This document shows positions 17,321-26,474 of a stretch of 64,000 bases of DNA, one piece after another. The stretch spans positions 1 through 64,000 of the forward strand of contig NZ_LAQO01000008.1 in assembly GCF_000971975.1 (NCBI RefSeq), in the 5' to 3' direction. The position numbers and the translations under genes are program-made. The notes beneath the pieces are model-generated. The model was not told the origin of the DNA and did not search any database. It saw only the letters and a program-made list of their open reading frames with translations. Numbering within the stretch: position 1 is the stretch's first letter; each line of letters starts with the position of its first letter. The DNA is from Paenibacillus algorifonticola (GTDB lineage Bacteria > Bacillota > Bacilli > Paenibacillales > Paenibacillaceae).

Positions 17321-17806
17321 TTAAGAAGCCGCTGCGTCCTCGAGCAGCGAAACATGCAGCTTCACGACCGCCTTGCGTATTGTCATTTCCGCTTCAACGC
17401 TGCAGCATGGACGGTGGATATCATGCGGGAAAAAGACGGCAAACATGCCGGGCGTCAGCACAACGTCCGATTCATCGCTTACTTCCTTATATGACAAGCG
17501 GTCGCGGCTGTCCAACTCGTCTGCTGTAACGACAGCTTCCCCATTGTCGCGGGCGACGCGAATGAGCTCCCGACCTTTCAGCAGCAGCTGAATGTCGATA
17601 TATTGCTTGTGAGACTCCGCCAGCTGCTCTTCCGCTGGACGGGTCGCCACATGCTGGACGAGCACAAATAGGCGCTCGCCGTCGATATCATATTTTCCAG
17701 CCGGCGTATCCTCCGTTACTTCCCGCTCCAGCCAAGCCAGTGCCTGCCGAAATGGCGGCAGCCAGCCTGGTTCCTGCTCCCAGCTTCGCAAATCGCTAAT
17801 GATCAT
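17321..17806 (-). CDS. YhcH/YjgK/YiaL family protein
   Basis: This 161-residue cytosolic cupin-like protein belongs to the YhcH/EbgC family. Key features are YDIDGERLFVLVQ, the ESHKQYIDIQLLLKG block with the conserved His and Glu-type metal ligands, PGMFAVFFPHDIHRPC, and a final KAVVKL. In Escherichia coli YhcH is encoded in the sialic-acid (nan) operon and is thought to act on sugar anomers. I chose the ATG at 17806, with AAGGAG nine bases upstream. It lies 35 bases downstream of a BNR protein gene, which supports a role in amino-sugar or uronic sugar catabolism. Confidence 0.88.
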   Translation of the reverse strand: MIISDLRSWEQEPGWLPPFRQALAWLEREVTEDTPAGKYDIDGERLFVLVQHVATRPAEEQLAESHKQYIDIQLLLKGRELIRVARDNGEAVVTADELDSRDRLSYKEVSDESDVVLTPGMFAVFFPHDIHRPCCSVEAEMTIRKAVVKLHVSLLEDAAAS

Positions 17807-17841
17807 CGTAGTCCGCTCCTTCATAAATGGATAATTAACGG

Positions 17842-18927
17842 TCAGGGCCTGAGTATCGTGCCGCCAATATAGCGTACGCCGCCTCTTTGCTGAATCGTAT
17901 CCATTGCATCATTAAAATAATAAGTCGCTAATATTTCTCCGGTAGTCGTTTCAACTGCACGCGGATAACCAAGATCATTGCTGCCGCCATCGTCACGCAA
18001 AATCAGCTCCGGCCCCCAGCTTAGCCCGTTATCCTCGCTTACCCTTGCCCGAATGCCAAAGGGCGGCCTTCTGAATCCGTATACGGCAAACAGCCTGCCA
18101 TCCTCCATCAGCGTCAAATGCACCGTATCGCCATGGTCGTTGATGCGCGAGACGAAGCGCCAGGTCAACCCGCCATCGTCCGAGGCGTAGAGCTCGCACC
18201 ATGCCGCTACCATCGCTGGCTTGCATCTGACCGCAACCATAATGACGCCATCCTTCATCAGCACGGGGGATGGACAAATCATCCGATACTCCTCGCTGCG
18301 GGGCATTAACGACACAAGCGACCAATTGCAGCCGTCATCAAAGGAAGCGAAGACGACGGGGCGATCATGTGGATTATTCCGCAGCCTTGCCGTCAGAAAC
18401 AGCAGCACAACGCCGTCGGGCCGCACAATATACGATGGCCTGCCCTGATAGCGAGGAATGCCACAGTCAGGAAGCATCACTGGCTCGCTCCAGCTCGCGC
18501 CTGCGTCACGCGACATTTTCACCCAAGCCTGGGCGTGATCAACCGCGGAGTTCGGCGTACACCAGCATTCGAGCAGCGTATTCGGGTCGGAGAAATCGAA
18601 GCCCTCCTCGAACGTATGCGCCTTGCCATACGGAAGCTGATCCAGCAGCTTGTAATTGTCGGCGATTTGCGCAGCCTCCTGCCAGCTGCGGCCACCATCG
18701 AGCGTGCGGACAGCAGCGATGCGCCCGAAGGTTTCCACCCGGTCGTGGTTCAGGTTTCCGGGAATCTGATAGTCACAGTCAATGTTCATAAAAGCGAGCA
18801 AAATATTCCCTTCGCTTATTCTCCACAAACCACCATTAAACGGCCAAGAGCAAAACTCATTGTCTTTGCGGTAAATTTCAATATGCTGAAGATGCTGCGG
18901 TTTCATTGGCTTCGTGTATCGACTCAT
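17842..18927 (-). CDS. BNR-repeat (sialidase-like) protein
   Basis: This 361-residue six-bladed propeller protein has five Asp-box-like motifs: TLDGGRSWQ, SRDAGASWS, SFDDGCNWS, SDDGGLTWR and SEDNGLSWG. RRPPFGIRARVSEDN and GYPRAVET resemble the late blades of sialidase-like proteins. There is no signal peptide. It sits between the lyase and YhcH genes on the same strand and is distinct from the BNR protein at 13133. A glycosidase acting on imported acidic sugars is a reasonable inference; catalytic residues cannot be fixed. Confidence 0.82.
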   Translation of the reverse strand: MSRYTKPMKPQHLQHIEIYRKDNEFCSWPFNGGLWRISEGNILLAFMNIDCDYQIPGNLNHDRVETFGRIAAVRTLDGGRSWQEAAQIADNYKLLDQLPYGKAHTFEEGFDFSDPNTLLECWCTPNSAVDHAQAWVKMSRDAGASWSEPVMLPDCGIPRYQGRPSYIVRPDGVVLLFLTARLRNNPHDRPVVFASFDDGCNWSLVSLMPRSEEYRMICPSPVLMKDGVIMVAVRCKPAMVAAWCELYASDDGGLTWRFVSRINDHGDTVHLTLMEDGRLFAVYGFRRPPFGIRARVSEDNGLSWGPELILRDDGGSNDLGYPRAVETTTGEILATYYFNDAMDTIQQRGGVRYIGGTILRP

Positions 18928-19046
18928 CTCGTCATCCCCCTTGAGCTGGCGTAAACGCGCTATCTGCTGTGAAGCGGCGGCAAAAGCCCGTTTCGCGGTG
19001 AACGTAAAGCGGCCTGCAAGCGTGCTGCGGAGTAAGGTTTATTTTT

Positions 19047-19937
19047 TCATAAAAGCCCCTGCTGCCTGTATTTCTCGATCATTTGCTTAACCTCGCTAAA
19101 CGCGGCGGGAGTCAGCGGCGCTACCGGACGACGGGATGGACCGGCAGGCACGCCGATTTCATTCAGCACCGCTTTCAACACCGATGGCAGCGTGCCAAGC
19201 GCAAAGGCGCTTCGCAAATCCCGCAGCACCCGCTGCGCTTCCTCTGCTTCCCAATAACGCTCCGCCTGAAAATGCTCATAGATCGCCGCCACCTGTGCCG
19301 GAAAAACATTGGCTGTCGCCGCAATCGCCCCGCTTCCGCCCGCCATAAGCGTTGGCAAAATGAGCGAGTCCGTTCCTGCCATAACCGAGAATGAATCAGG
19401 CGTCTGGTCGATATATTGCAAAATCGTATCAAAACTGCCGCTGCTGTCCTTAATGCCGATAATATTCGGGATTTTCGCAAGCTCAGCTACCGTTTTAGGC
19501 TGCAACGCATTCCCTGTGCGAGCGGGAATGTTGTACAGCACGACGGGAATCGTAACCGCTGCCGCTACCTGCTCAAAATGATAGATCAGCTCCTGCTGTG
19601 TAAACGCAAGGAAATAAGGGGTAATGACCGAGAGCGCATCGACGCCTGCTTCCTGCAACCGCTTAGCCAATCGAACCGTTTCCAGCGTGCTCGCGCAGCC
19701 TGCTCCGGCATAGACCGGAACGCGTCCCTTCGATTCTCGGACAATTGTTTCTGCTATTCGCACCTTCTCCTCGAAGGAAAGCGAGAAAAACTCGCCATTC
19801 GTCCCGAGGCAAAACAAACCATGCACCCCAGCTTCAGTGAACCGCTCCACCATCAAACAAAGCGCCTGCTCGTTCAGCTCCTCCTGCTCATCAAACGGGG
19901 TAACCATTGCCGGAATAATACCTTTCGCCAATTCCAT
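19047..19937 (-). CDS. Dihydrodipicolinate synthase/N-acetylneuraminate lyase family protein
   Basis: This 296-residue cytosolic TIM-barrel class I aldolase has the catalytic Tyr135 in VVLYNIPARTG and the Schiff-base Lys163 in IGIKDSSG. The GTNGEFFSL loop replaces the GTTGE of DapA, and the Arg-Thr after NIPA is kept. Given its neighbours (YhcH and two BNR proteins), cleavage of a keto-acid sugar such as a sialic acid or 2-keto-3-deoxy acid is more likely than lysine biosynthesis. I chose the ATG at 19937 with AGGAGG seven bases upstream. It is first in a lyase-BNR-YhcH operon and is divergent from a GntR regulator. Confidence 0.88.
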   Translation of the reverse strand: MELAKGIIPAMVTPFDEQEELNEQALCLMVERFTEAGVHGLFCLGTNGEFFSLSFEEKVRIAETIVRESKGRVPVYAGAGCASTLETVRLAKRLQEAGVDALSVITPYFLAFTQQELIYHFEQVAAAVTIPVVLYNIPARTGNALQPKTVAELAKIPNIIGIKDSSGSFDTILQYIDQTPDSFSVMAGTDSLILPTLMAGGSGAIAATANVFPAQVAAIYEHFQAERYWEAEEAQRVLRDLRSAFALGTLPSVLKAVLNEIGVPAGPSRRPVAPLTPAAFSEVKQMIEKYRQQGLL

Positions 19938-20036
19938 CGCTAGTCCTCCTTTTTTAAGTAAGCCCTTACATTTTACTTCGCGCCATATGCTGCTTGCTCG
20001 CCTGCACACCGATGACCGCTAGACAGCCCACCAAAT

Positions 20037-20050
20037 ATGATGTATATAAG
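20037..20050. promoter_or_regulatory. GntR-type operator candidate upstream of the regulator
   Basis: ATGATGTATATAAG lies between the divergent lyase and GntR genes. It shares ATGATGTATA with the reverse complement of the palindromic site at 20836-20850 on the other side of the GntR gene. FCD-type GntR proteins often bind TTGTATACAA-like palindromes. Confidence 0.4.
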
Positions 20051-20087
20051 ATTTAAGATGAAACCGTTGAAAGTGTGGTGCCGCAAA

Positions 20088-20774
20088 ATGGATTTGCCGA
20101 AAATTGATAATTCTAACCTGTGGGACAAAACCTACAATATATTAAAGGAAAAAATAATCCGCCGCGAATTTCTTGGCAATCAGAAGCTGCTTATTCCTGA
20201 GCTGGCCGCCCAGCTTGGCGTTAGCCGAACGCCAATTCGCGACGCCTTGAACCGTCTGGAAATGGATGGCCTCGTGAAGACGGTTTCCAAAGTCGGCACC
20301 TTCGTCAATGCGATTGATGTACAGGATGTGATGAATGCAACAGACACACGGATGATGCTCGAATTTTGGGTTGTGGACAAGCTCAGCTCCTGCACGAAGC
20401 AACAGCTTCATGAAGAAATTAGAAGGCTGGAAAGCATCGTCGAGCTGTCGCTGCGCGAGCTTGATGCCCTTACGCTCGATCAATATTTGCAGAAGGACTA
20501 CAATCTGCTGTTCCATTTGGAATTCATGCAGCTGGGCGGCAACAGTCATAACGTAGCGATCTATAAAAGCCTAATGAACTATCGCTTCATCGCTGCAAGC
20601 AGCTCGCTGATCAGCAAAGAAATGGTAACTGCCGCCATTAAGCAGCATCAAAACATAATTGCCGTCCTTAAGCTCGGCGATGCTGCGCAAATGCGCGAGG
20701 TGATTCGTGAGCATTTGGAGGACTCCAAAAATCGCCTCATCGCCAAAATCACCGCAAATGGCGGCTCTATTTAG
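20088..20774 (+). CDS. GntR-family (FCD domain) transcriptional regulator
   Basis: This regulator has an N-terminal winged helix: YNILKEKIIRREFLGNQKLLIPELAAQLGVSRTPIRDALNRLEMDGLV. A C-terminal helical FCD effector domain follows, with a possible metal-binding Asp and His pattern (DYNLLFHLEFM, HQNIIAV, REHLEDS). I chose the ATG at 20088, giving 228 residues; the upstream in-frame ATG at 20037 would overlap an operator-like repeat. It is divergent from the lyase-BNR-YhcH operon, which it probably controls in response to a sugar acid. Confidence 0.88.
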   Translation: MDLPKIDNSNLWDKTYNILKEKIIRREFLGNQKLLIPELAAQLGVSRTPIRDALNRLEMDGLVKTVSKVGTFVNAIDVQDVMNATDTRMMLEFWVVDKLSSCTKQQLHEEIRRLESIVELSLRELDALTLDQYLQKDYNLLFHLEFMQLGGNSHNVAIYKSLMNYRFIAASSSLISKEMVTAAIKQHQNIIAVLKLGDAAQMREVIREHLEDSKNRLIAKITANGGSI

Positions 20775-20835
20775 CCCATATTGGCAAGCGGTTATTCGTT
20801 TTGTCGTTTTGTTCTTTGGCGCTTCTAATGATAAA

Positions 20836-20850
20836 TGTTGTATACATCAT
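20836..20850. promoter_or_regulatory. Second GntR-type operator candidate downstream of the regulator
   Basis: The site contains the perfect palindrome TGTATACA inside TTGTATACATCAT. A TATAAT follows at 20859-20864. It matches the site at 20037 in inverted orientation. It lies 62 bases after the GntR stop, within the 236 bases before ytxJ; that stretch holds nothing else clear. Confidence 0.4.
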
Positions 20851-21010
20851 TTGATGCTTATAATATAGCTTAACCCCTCAGCCTCGTCAATCCTTCTCTT
20901 TGCCGTCTGCCTAAATAAAAGGCAAGATGACTTTTTACTCGGAGAAGAGTACAATAAAGGGAAGTAAGCTAATATCTATTATTGATTAACAGACAAAAGG
21001 AGTGTTACAA

Positions 21011-21352
21011 ATGACACAATATCGTGAAATAGATTCAGCAGAGCAATGGGATGCCGCTTTGGAAGGCTCAAAAGATCGTGCCCTGGTTGTTTTCAAGCAT
21101 AGTACAACTTGTCCGGTAAGCGCGAACGCGCACCGCGAATTCACAGCCTACCTGGACGCTAACCCGCGCCAGGATACCGATTATGTCCTCGTAAAGGTCA
21201 TCGAATCCCGCCTTGTATCGAACAAAATCGCTGAAGATACGTCGGTTAAGCACGAGTCGCCGCAAATTATTTTCATCCAAAATCAAGAGAAGGTTTGGAG
21301 CGCTACGCATTGGGCGATTACGTCCGAGCATATTACGGCGGTTCTTGACTAA
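21011..21352 (+). CDS. ytxJ: Bacilliredoxin-like protein YtxJ (bacillithiol system)
   Basis: This 113-residue thioredoxin-fold protein has the single-Cys motif STTCPVSANAH and the C-terminal pattern ESPQIIFI...VWSATHWAIT typical of YtxJ. Such monothiol bacilliredoxins are thought to remove bacillithiol from oxidised proteins in the cytoplasm. I chose the ATG at 21011 with AAAGGAG upstream; the GTG at 21002 is too close to the site. Length is normal. A strong terminator follows. Confidence 0.92.
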   Translation: MTQYREIDSAEQWDAALEGSKDRALVVFKHSTTCPVSANAHREFTAYLDANPRQDTDYVLVKVIESRLVSNKIAEDTSVKHESPQIIFIQNQEKVWSATHWAITSEHITAVLD

Positions 21353-21393
21353 TCTGATTTCATCTGCAAAACAGATTTCACTTGCAAAAGCTT

Positions 21394-21435
21394 AAAAACC
21401 GAGCAGCTTGTTTCCGCAAGCTGCTCGGTTTTTTT
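21394..21435 (+). terminator. Terminator of ytxJ
   Basis: AAAACCGAGCAGCTTG and CAAGCTGCTCGGTTTT form a long perfect stem followed by a T run at 21428-21435. Confidence 0.92.
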
Positions 21436-21535
21436 GGCGTGCGTCAAGAGCGAGGCTTTTGTGCCCAGCAGCACACACATTTGCAGCTTACTCCCGCTTT
21501 ACACGCTTCACCGCTTTACATCACATTCACCTCTG

Positions 21536-21660
21536 TCAGCTCCGCTCCGAGCTGCTGCCATATTCGCCTGGCTTCTGGCCGACAAATTTGCGGAACACTT
21601 TATAGAAGGTGCGGCGATTGTCGAAGCCAATACAGCCGGCGGTTTTGTCGAGCGATAGAC
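21536..21660 (-). pseudogene. C-terminal remnant of an AraC-family regulator
   Basis: On the minus strand a frame of about 40 residues ending at 21536 reads GFDNRRTFYKVFRKFVGQKPGEYG. This is the second helix-turn-helix and end of an AraC/YesN-type DNA-binding domain. It has no start codon, no N-terminal part, and runs directly into the terminator of the galactanase gene. It is a deletion relic rather than a gene. The rest of 21436-21535 shows nothing. Confidence 0.75.
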
Positions 21661-21672
21661 TCGGGCACATGC

Positions 21673-21720
21673 AAAAAGACGGTGTCCCGGTCGCTATCGA
21701 CCTGGAACACCGTCTTTATT
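21673..21720 (-). terminator. Terminator of the galactanase gene
   Basis: AAAGACGGTGTTCCAGGTCG pairs with CGACCGGGACACCGTCTTT on the minus strand, followed by TTTTTGC. It lies 21 bases after the galactanase stop. Confidence 0.88.
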
Positions 21721-21740
21721 TGCTCTAGTAGGCTTTGTGG

Positions 21741-24700
21741 CTATTCATATAATACAGAAAGCACTTTGGCAATGACGACTGCGGATTGTGCCCGAGTTGC
21801 TGTTGCCTGAGGCGCGAAAGCGCCATTGCCCATGCCGGAAATCAGCCCAAGCTGCTTGATGGCAGCCACTGCTTCCTGTGCATAATCCGAGATTTGCTCG
21901 GCATCCGTGAAGGTGGCTGCTGCACCTGTAGGCTGCGCCGCCCCTGCTGCGAATCCGCTTTGCTTCGCAGCGCGGTGCAGCATAACCGCCATTTCTTCAC
22001 GTGTAATGGAAGCATGGATGCCGAAGGAGCCATCCGCTCTGCCCTGAATAATGCCATTCTGCTCTGCGGCAAGGACAGACTGCTCATACCAGCTTCCAGC
22101 CTTGATGTCGCTCAGCTTCGTTGTAGCGCCGTCTGTGCTCTTAAGACCGAACGCCTGAACGAGCATATGCACAAACTGCGTACGGGTTACGCTGCCTGCA
22201 GGCTGGAACTTGCCCGCAGCTGTGCCTTGAACGATGCCTTTGGCCGCAAGGCCTTCAATTGCAACCTTCGCCCATGGATACTGCGCGATATCGTCAAACG
22301 AAACATCTGCATAAGCGGCTGCATAACGGCTAAAATGCTCCGCTCTGAATACGATCACTTGATCCGTCTCGCGATATACACCGCTATGGACGGCTTCTAC
22401 ACTGCCATTGCTGTTCAAATAATAAACGACTGCCTGATGCGGCTGCTCGCCTGCTTTCAATGTGTACGGCAAGGCTACTTCCACTTGCCCTTCGCTCCAG
22501 GTTATCTGCTTGCCATCATAAGCGAGCGTCAAATCGTAAACCTGATTCGCGCCAACCTTCGCGCGCTCCTCTGCTGTAAGGGCAGCCGAGTCTACTTTCT
22601 CGGCTGTGAAAGCCAGCATCGCGGCGGTGTTCTGCGCCGCTGCTCCAGCAAGGGCTTCGACGGCAACGCTGATGCGTACGCCGTCCAGCCATACATGCAG
22701 CACCGGAACGTTGTGATCGGTCAGCTCTTTAATAGCAGCCGCGGGCAGCTGTACAACTGCCTGCTGTGCTGCAGCTGCTGGAACGACGCGAATCGTGACG
22801 TCGTTCCCGTTCGCCTGCGTCGCCGCCTTGCTCAGCTCGCTGGCGGCGACTGTCGCGACCAGCTTGCCGGAAGCATCCGGCAAGCCGTTCGCGATGGTAA
22901 TGACAGCAGCCGATGGCGCTGCTGTTGGCTGCGGGCTCGCCGTCGGAGTAGCGGGCGTCGATGTGCCCGGCGCTGGCGTCGCCGGAGATGCCGTTGGCGC
23001 CGGCGTCGATGGTGTTGGCGTTACCGGAGATACTGTCGGCGTCGGCTCCCCTGGTGTTGGCGTCGGCGTCTCTGGTTCCGTCGCCACTTTCAGCCCTGCA
23101 ACCGCAGCTGTCACTGCTGCTGCGGTTGCAGCTACCTGCGCCTGATCGGCTTCCTGATCAGCGCTTACCCGCTGCGCAGCAGCCAGCGCTTCAGCAAGCA
23201 CAGACCAGCTTGCCGACGTGTACTCGCTTTGCGTCAAGCCAGCCGCTTCAGCGACAGCAGCATTCAGCTCGGCCTTATCGGCCAGAGCCAGCCCGAATGC
23301 CTTGAAGTCCATCATGCCGACCCAGCCTTGGCCTTCGGTAATCGTCACCTTGAGATAACGGCCCGTGTTGTTGTCCGTCAGCTTGTGGCTGTCCGAAGGC
23401 ATCGCGAGCGTTTTCGTATCCGCTGCGGTGCGGAACGTTACACCATCATCGGAAATTTCCACCTTGTAATGGACGACTCCCGCCCATTTGTTCAGCACTA
23501 CTTTCTTCACCAGCGAGGATTGGCCCAGATCGACCATCCACCAGCTGTCCACTCCTTTATCTGTACCCCACGAAGTGCCTTCATTTTGATCGACAGCACC
23601 TTCTGGAGCGTTGCTCTTGCCGCCGCCACTGCCCGCGTTGCTGGAAGAGGTTGCTGCTTTGAACGCTGCGATATCCTGCAAAGGCTTAAGCGCTTGAATC
23701 GCTGAGACAAGTGCTTCAGTCGCAGCCACAACCGCTGTTTGAACGGCTTGGTCATCATTGTTGACCGCCTTCGCATTCCCTAATGCAGCTTGCAGCAAAG
23801 CCCATCCGGCCGCATAATATTCCGAACCGTCGAGCTGTTCAGCCGATACGATGGTAGTGACCAGCGTGCCTTTGTCCACGTTCGACAAACCATTAAGCGC
23901 TGCCTGCAATCCAGTAACCGCCTGATTGACGACCGTTTGCGTAGCTCTTGCATCACCAGAAGCCGTCCGTGCAATAGCAAGCGCACTTTGCAGCGCCTGC
24001 CAGCTTTTTGCCGACCAGTCCGCCTCTTGCTTCGCTTCGGCATCGGCAATGAGCTGCGTCAGCGCCGCCTTGTCAGCTGGCACTACTTCAAGCCCAGCGA
24101 CAACGGAAGCCAGCTGCGCCTCAGCTGCGTCCACGTCAGCTTGCGTTACGCCTTGAGCCGTATACGCCTGATCATGAACGAACTGCGCCTGATTGATAGC
24201 TGGTGCAAGCTGCGGCCAGCTCTGCGGCGTAAAATCTGCCTCGACGAGCGACTTAGCTTCAGCAATTGCTGCCGCCAAATGCTGGCGATCTGCTGGAACT
24301 GCCGTCAAGCCGTGCTTATACACGTTCAAGGAATCCAGTGCATAGCCCTTGTAAGCATATCCGCCGTTAGCTGGATATTCGTCATAATCAAACATCGCAT
24401 GATTTTCCCATGCGTCGCCCTCAGACGCAATCCAGCCTACATTCGATGGAATCCATGCCGGCTCCCAATAGAAAAATCCAGCTCCCTTGTTATTCTCCAC
24501 ATTGGAGATCAAATCCATAATCGTTTGAATCGCGTCATATTGGCCTTGAACGGTTGCGTCCCATGTTGCGCCTCCCGTTTTCAGCTTCTGGTCGGAGTTG
24601 ATAATATTTTCATGGGCATCGCCATTTTTATAAGAGAACGGATATGAGGTTTCGGCAATAACCACTTCTTTGCCGTAACGCAATGCCATATCGTCCATAT

Positions 24701-26129
24701 TGCTTTTCACTGCTTCCAGCGTACCGTGCCAGAACGGATAATACGATAATCCGATAATATCGTAATCGACTCTGCCGTTGATCCCGTCGAAGAAATAACG
24801 GAAGGTCGCATTTTTTCCGCCTTCAGCAAGATGAATCATAATTTGCACATCATCGCCGCCAGGTATGGCGCGGACAGCGGACGAACCACTGTTCAGCAGC
24901 AGCGCCTGATCGTCAAAATTAACCGAACCGCCTTTGCCCGTGAGCACACCGCTGTTAATTTCATTGCCGATCTGCACCATGTCAGGCATCGCATTTTCCG
25001 CCCGCAATTCAGAAATGACCTCATACGTATAGTCATATACCGCCTGGCCCAGCTCAGGCATCGTCAGGTTTTTCCACGCCGCAGGGCGAACCTGCTGGCC
25101 CGGATGCGCCCAGTCATCCGAGTAGTGGAAATCGACGAGCAGCTTAAGCCCCTTCGCCTTTACTCGCTTGGCGAGTCTCAGCACATCGTCCTTATCATTG
25201 TAGCCGCCTGAGTTTTGCGGATCATTCCACACCCGCAGCCGAACGTAGTTGACGCCCCGATCCTTAAGAATGTCCAGCAAATCGCGCTCCACGCCATTGC
25301 TGTCATAATATTTGCCACCGTTATCCTCAATTGCAGTCAGCGTCGAAATATCAACCCCGCGAATAAAATCATCGCGGTAGCCAAGCACCGTTACTGACGC
25401 TTTCGGCTGCACGGTTGCGCCCGTTACCGTTCCTGCTACTTCAAAGCTGCCTGCGCCCGTATAGCTCTGCGGGTCAACAGCGTCCCATGCCACATCAACC
25501 AGCCCAAAGCTGCCGTCCGCATAGGCGGCATTTACCTGTGCCGGGAGGCTCGGAGCCGTACCGCTGTAGGTTTCTAAAATTACCGCGTCATAGCCGGTAA
25601 TGTCCGCTGGATTTTTTACGATTTCCTTCTCTCCTACCTTTAGTTCTTTAATGCCCGGCCACCAGCCGCTTCCCGCATAAAAGGAAATCGTGACGCGCAC
25701 ATAACGCATGCTGTCCGCCTCGAAAGCAAGGCTTGCCGTCTGCTGCTTTACCGCGTTAGCCGATTTATCGGCAGCGACCGTCCAGTTCACATCGTCCGGC
25801 GATACCTCTACGATATAATTGACGATTTCATCATCCTTCCAGGTGATTTCCACGCCAGAAAGATCATATTCGCTGCCCAAATCCACCTTGAGCCAGTGTG
25901 TCGGATTAACAGCGCTTGCTGCGCTCCATGCAGTATCCGGATTGCCATCGACCGCGTATTCCTTCGGCTGGCCCCACTGCGGATCTATATATTCTTCGCT
26001 TGCTGTAACGATTTTGCCAAGCGCCAAATTTGCTGCTGCTGCCTTTACGGCGGCTTGCGGCCAGGCCATTTGCGTCATAAACAGCGCTACGACCAGCACG
26101 AGGCTGATGTACCCTTTCCCCTTTTTCAT
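21741..26129 (-). CDS. Multidomain S-layer-anchored GH53 arabinogalactan endo-beta-1,4-galactanase
   Basis: This secreted 1462-residue enzyme starts with a signal peptide (1-32). An F5/8-type discoidin domain (about 34-166) and a Big_4-like domain (about 175-249) follow. The GH53 catalytic barrel (about 253-610) has the acid/base Glu390 in QIGNE and the nucleophile Glu493 in VVIAETSYPF. Helical FIVAR-like repeats, a second F5/8 domain, a Pro/Thr linker (TPTPGEPTPT-type), a beta-rich domain and three S-layer homology domains complete it. GH53 cleaves beta-1,4-galactan in pectin side chains. The SLH domains anchor it to the wall. It is monocistronic, with a cre-like site upstream. Confidence 0.95.
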   Translation of the reverse strand: MKKGKGYISLVLVVALFMTQMAWPQAAVKAAAANLALGKIVTASEEYIDPQWGQPKEYAVDGNPDTAWSAASAVNPTHWLKVDLGSEYDLSGVEITWKDDEIVNYIVEVSPDDVNWTVAADKSANAVKQQTASLAFEADSMRYVRVTISFYAGSGWWPGIKELKVGEKEIVKNPADITGYDAVILETYSGTAPSLPAQVNAAYADGSFGLVDVAWDAVDPQSYTGAGSFEVAGTVTGATVQPKASVTVLGYRDDFIRGVDISTLTAIEDNGGKYYDSNGVERDLLDILKDRGVNYVRLRVWNDPQNSGGYNDKDDVLRLAKRVKAKGLKLLVDFHYSDDWAHPGQQVRPAAWKNLTMPELGQAVYDYTYEVISELRAENAMPDMVQIGNEINSGVLTGKGGSVNFDDQALLLNSGSSAVRAIPGGDDVQIMIHLAEGGKNATFRYFFDGINGRVDYDIIGLSYYPFWHGTLEAVKSNMDDMALRYGKEVVIAETSYPFSYKNGDAHENIINSDQKLKTGGATWDATVQGQYDAIQTIMDLISNVENNKGAGFFYWEPAWIPSNVGWIASEGDAWENHAMFDYDEYPANGGYAYKGYALDSLNVYKHGLTAVPADRQHLAAAIAEAKSLVEADFTPQSWPQLAPAINQAQFVHDQAYTAQGVTQADVDAAEAQLASVVAGLEVVPADKAALTQLIADAEAKQEADWSAKSWQALQSALAIARTASGDARATQTVVNQAVTGLQAALNGLSNVDKGTLVTTIVSAEQLDGSEYYAAGWALLQAALGNAKAVNNDDQAVQTAVVAATEALVSAIQALKPLQDIAAFKAATSSSNAGSGGGKSNAPEGAVDQNEGTSWGTDKGVDSWWMVDLGQSSLVKKVVLNKWAGVVHYKVEISDDGVTFRTAADTKTLAMPSDSHKLTDNNTGRYLKVTITEGQGWVGMMDFKAFGLALADKAELNAAVAEAAGLTQSEYTSASWSVLAEALAAAQRVSADQEADQAQVAATAAAVTAAVAGLKVATEPETPTPTPGEPTPTVSPVTPTPSTPAPTASPATPAPGTSTPATPTASPQPTAAPSAAVITIANGLPDASGKLVATVAASELSKAATQANGNDVTIRVVPAAAAQQAVVQLPAAAIKELTDHNVPVLHVWLDGVRISVAVEALAGAAAQNTAAMLAFTAEKVDSAALTAEERAKVGANQVYDLTLAYDGKQITWSEGQVEVALPYTLKAGEQPHQAVVYYLNSNGSVEAVHSGVYRETDQVIVFRAEHFSRYAAAYADVSFDDIAQYPWAKVAIEGLAAKGIVQGTAAGKFQPAGSVTRTQFVHMLVQAFGLKSTDGATTKLSDIKAGSWYEQSVLAAEQNGIIQGRADGSFGIHASITREEMAVMLHRAAKQSGFAAGAAQPTGAAATFTDAEQISDYAQEAVAAIKQLGLISGMGNGAFAPQATATRAQSAVVIAKVLSVLYE

Positions 26130-26265
26130 GTAAACCTCTCCCTTGGTTATATTGTTTCTCCATGCTTCTACTAATTGTAAGCGATTTTATGAAAAGCGAT
26201 ATACATACCAAAAGCAACATTCCAGCATTTTATGCAACCTGTTTGACGCCCCGCATTCCGAATAT

Positions 26266-26279
26266 TGGTAACGCTATCA
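26266..26279 (-). promoter_or_regulatory. Candidate cre (CcpA) site upstream of the galactanase gene
   Basis: TGGTAACGCTATCA matches 13 of 14 cre consensus positions. It lies about 140 bases upstream of the galactanase start, in the 345-base region shared with the divergent TetR gene. The region also holds a small CCCC/GGGG hairpin near 26370, but nothing else clear. Confidence 0.5.
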
Positions 26280-26474
26280 TTCATAGGGTTTTCATAAGCA
26301 AAACCTGCGCAAACAGATGCTTCAAAAACTAACTAGTAGAAAGATCCTGAAATAACGTGCTTAAGCCCCATCGCGGGGATTAACAAGAATTCCAGCTAAT
26401 CTCTTGTTATTCGCAAGCTGATGTTTTATATTGACATAATAGCAGGTCAAAAATAAAAGAGGTGATCGGACGAG

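Noticed and set aside
21786..23705. Long plus-strand frame opposite the galactanase
   Set aside because: Antisense shadow; Cys/Arg-rich low-complexity product with no domain.
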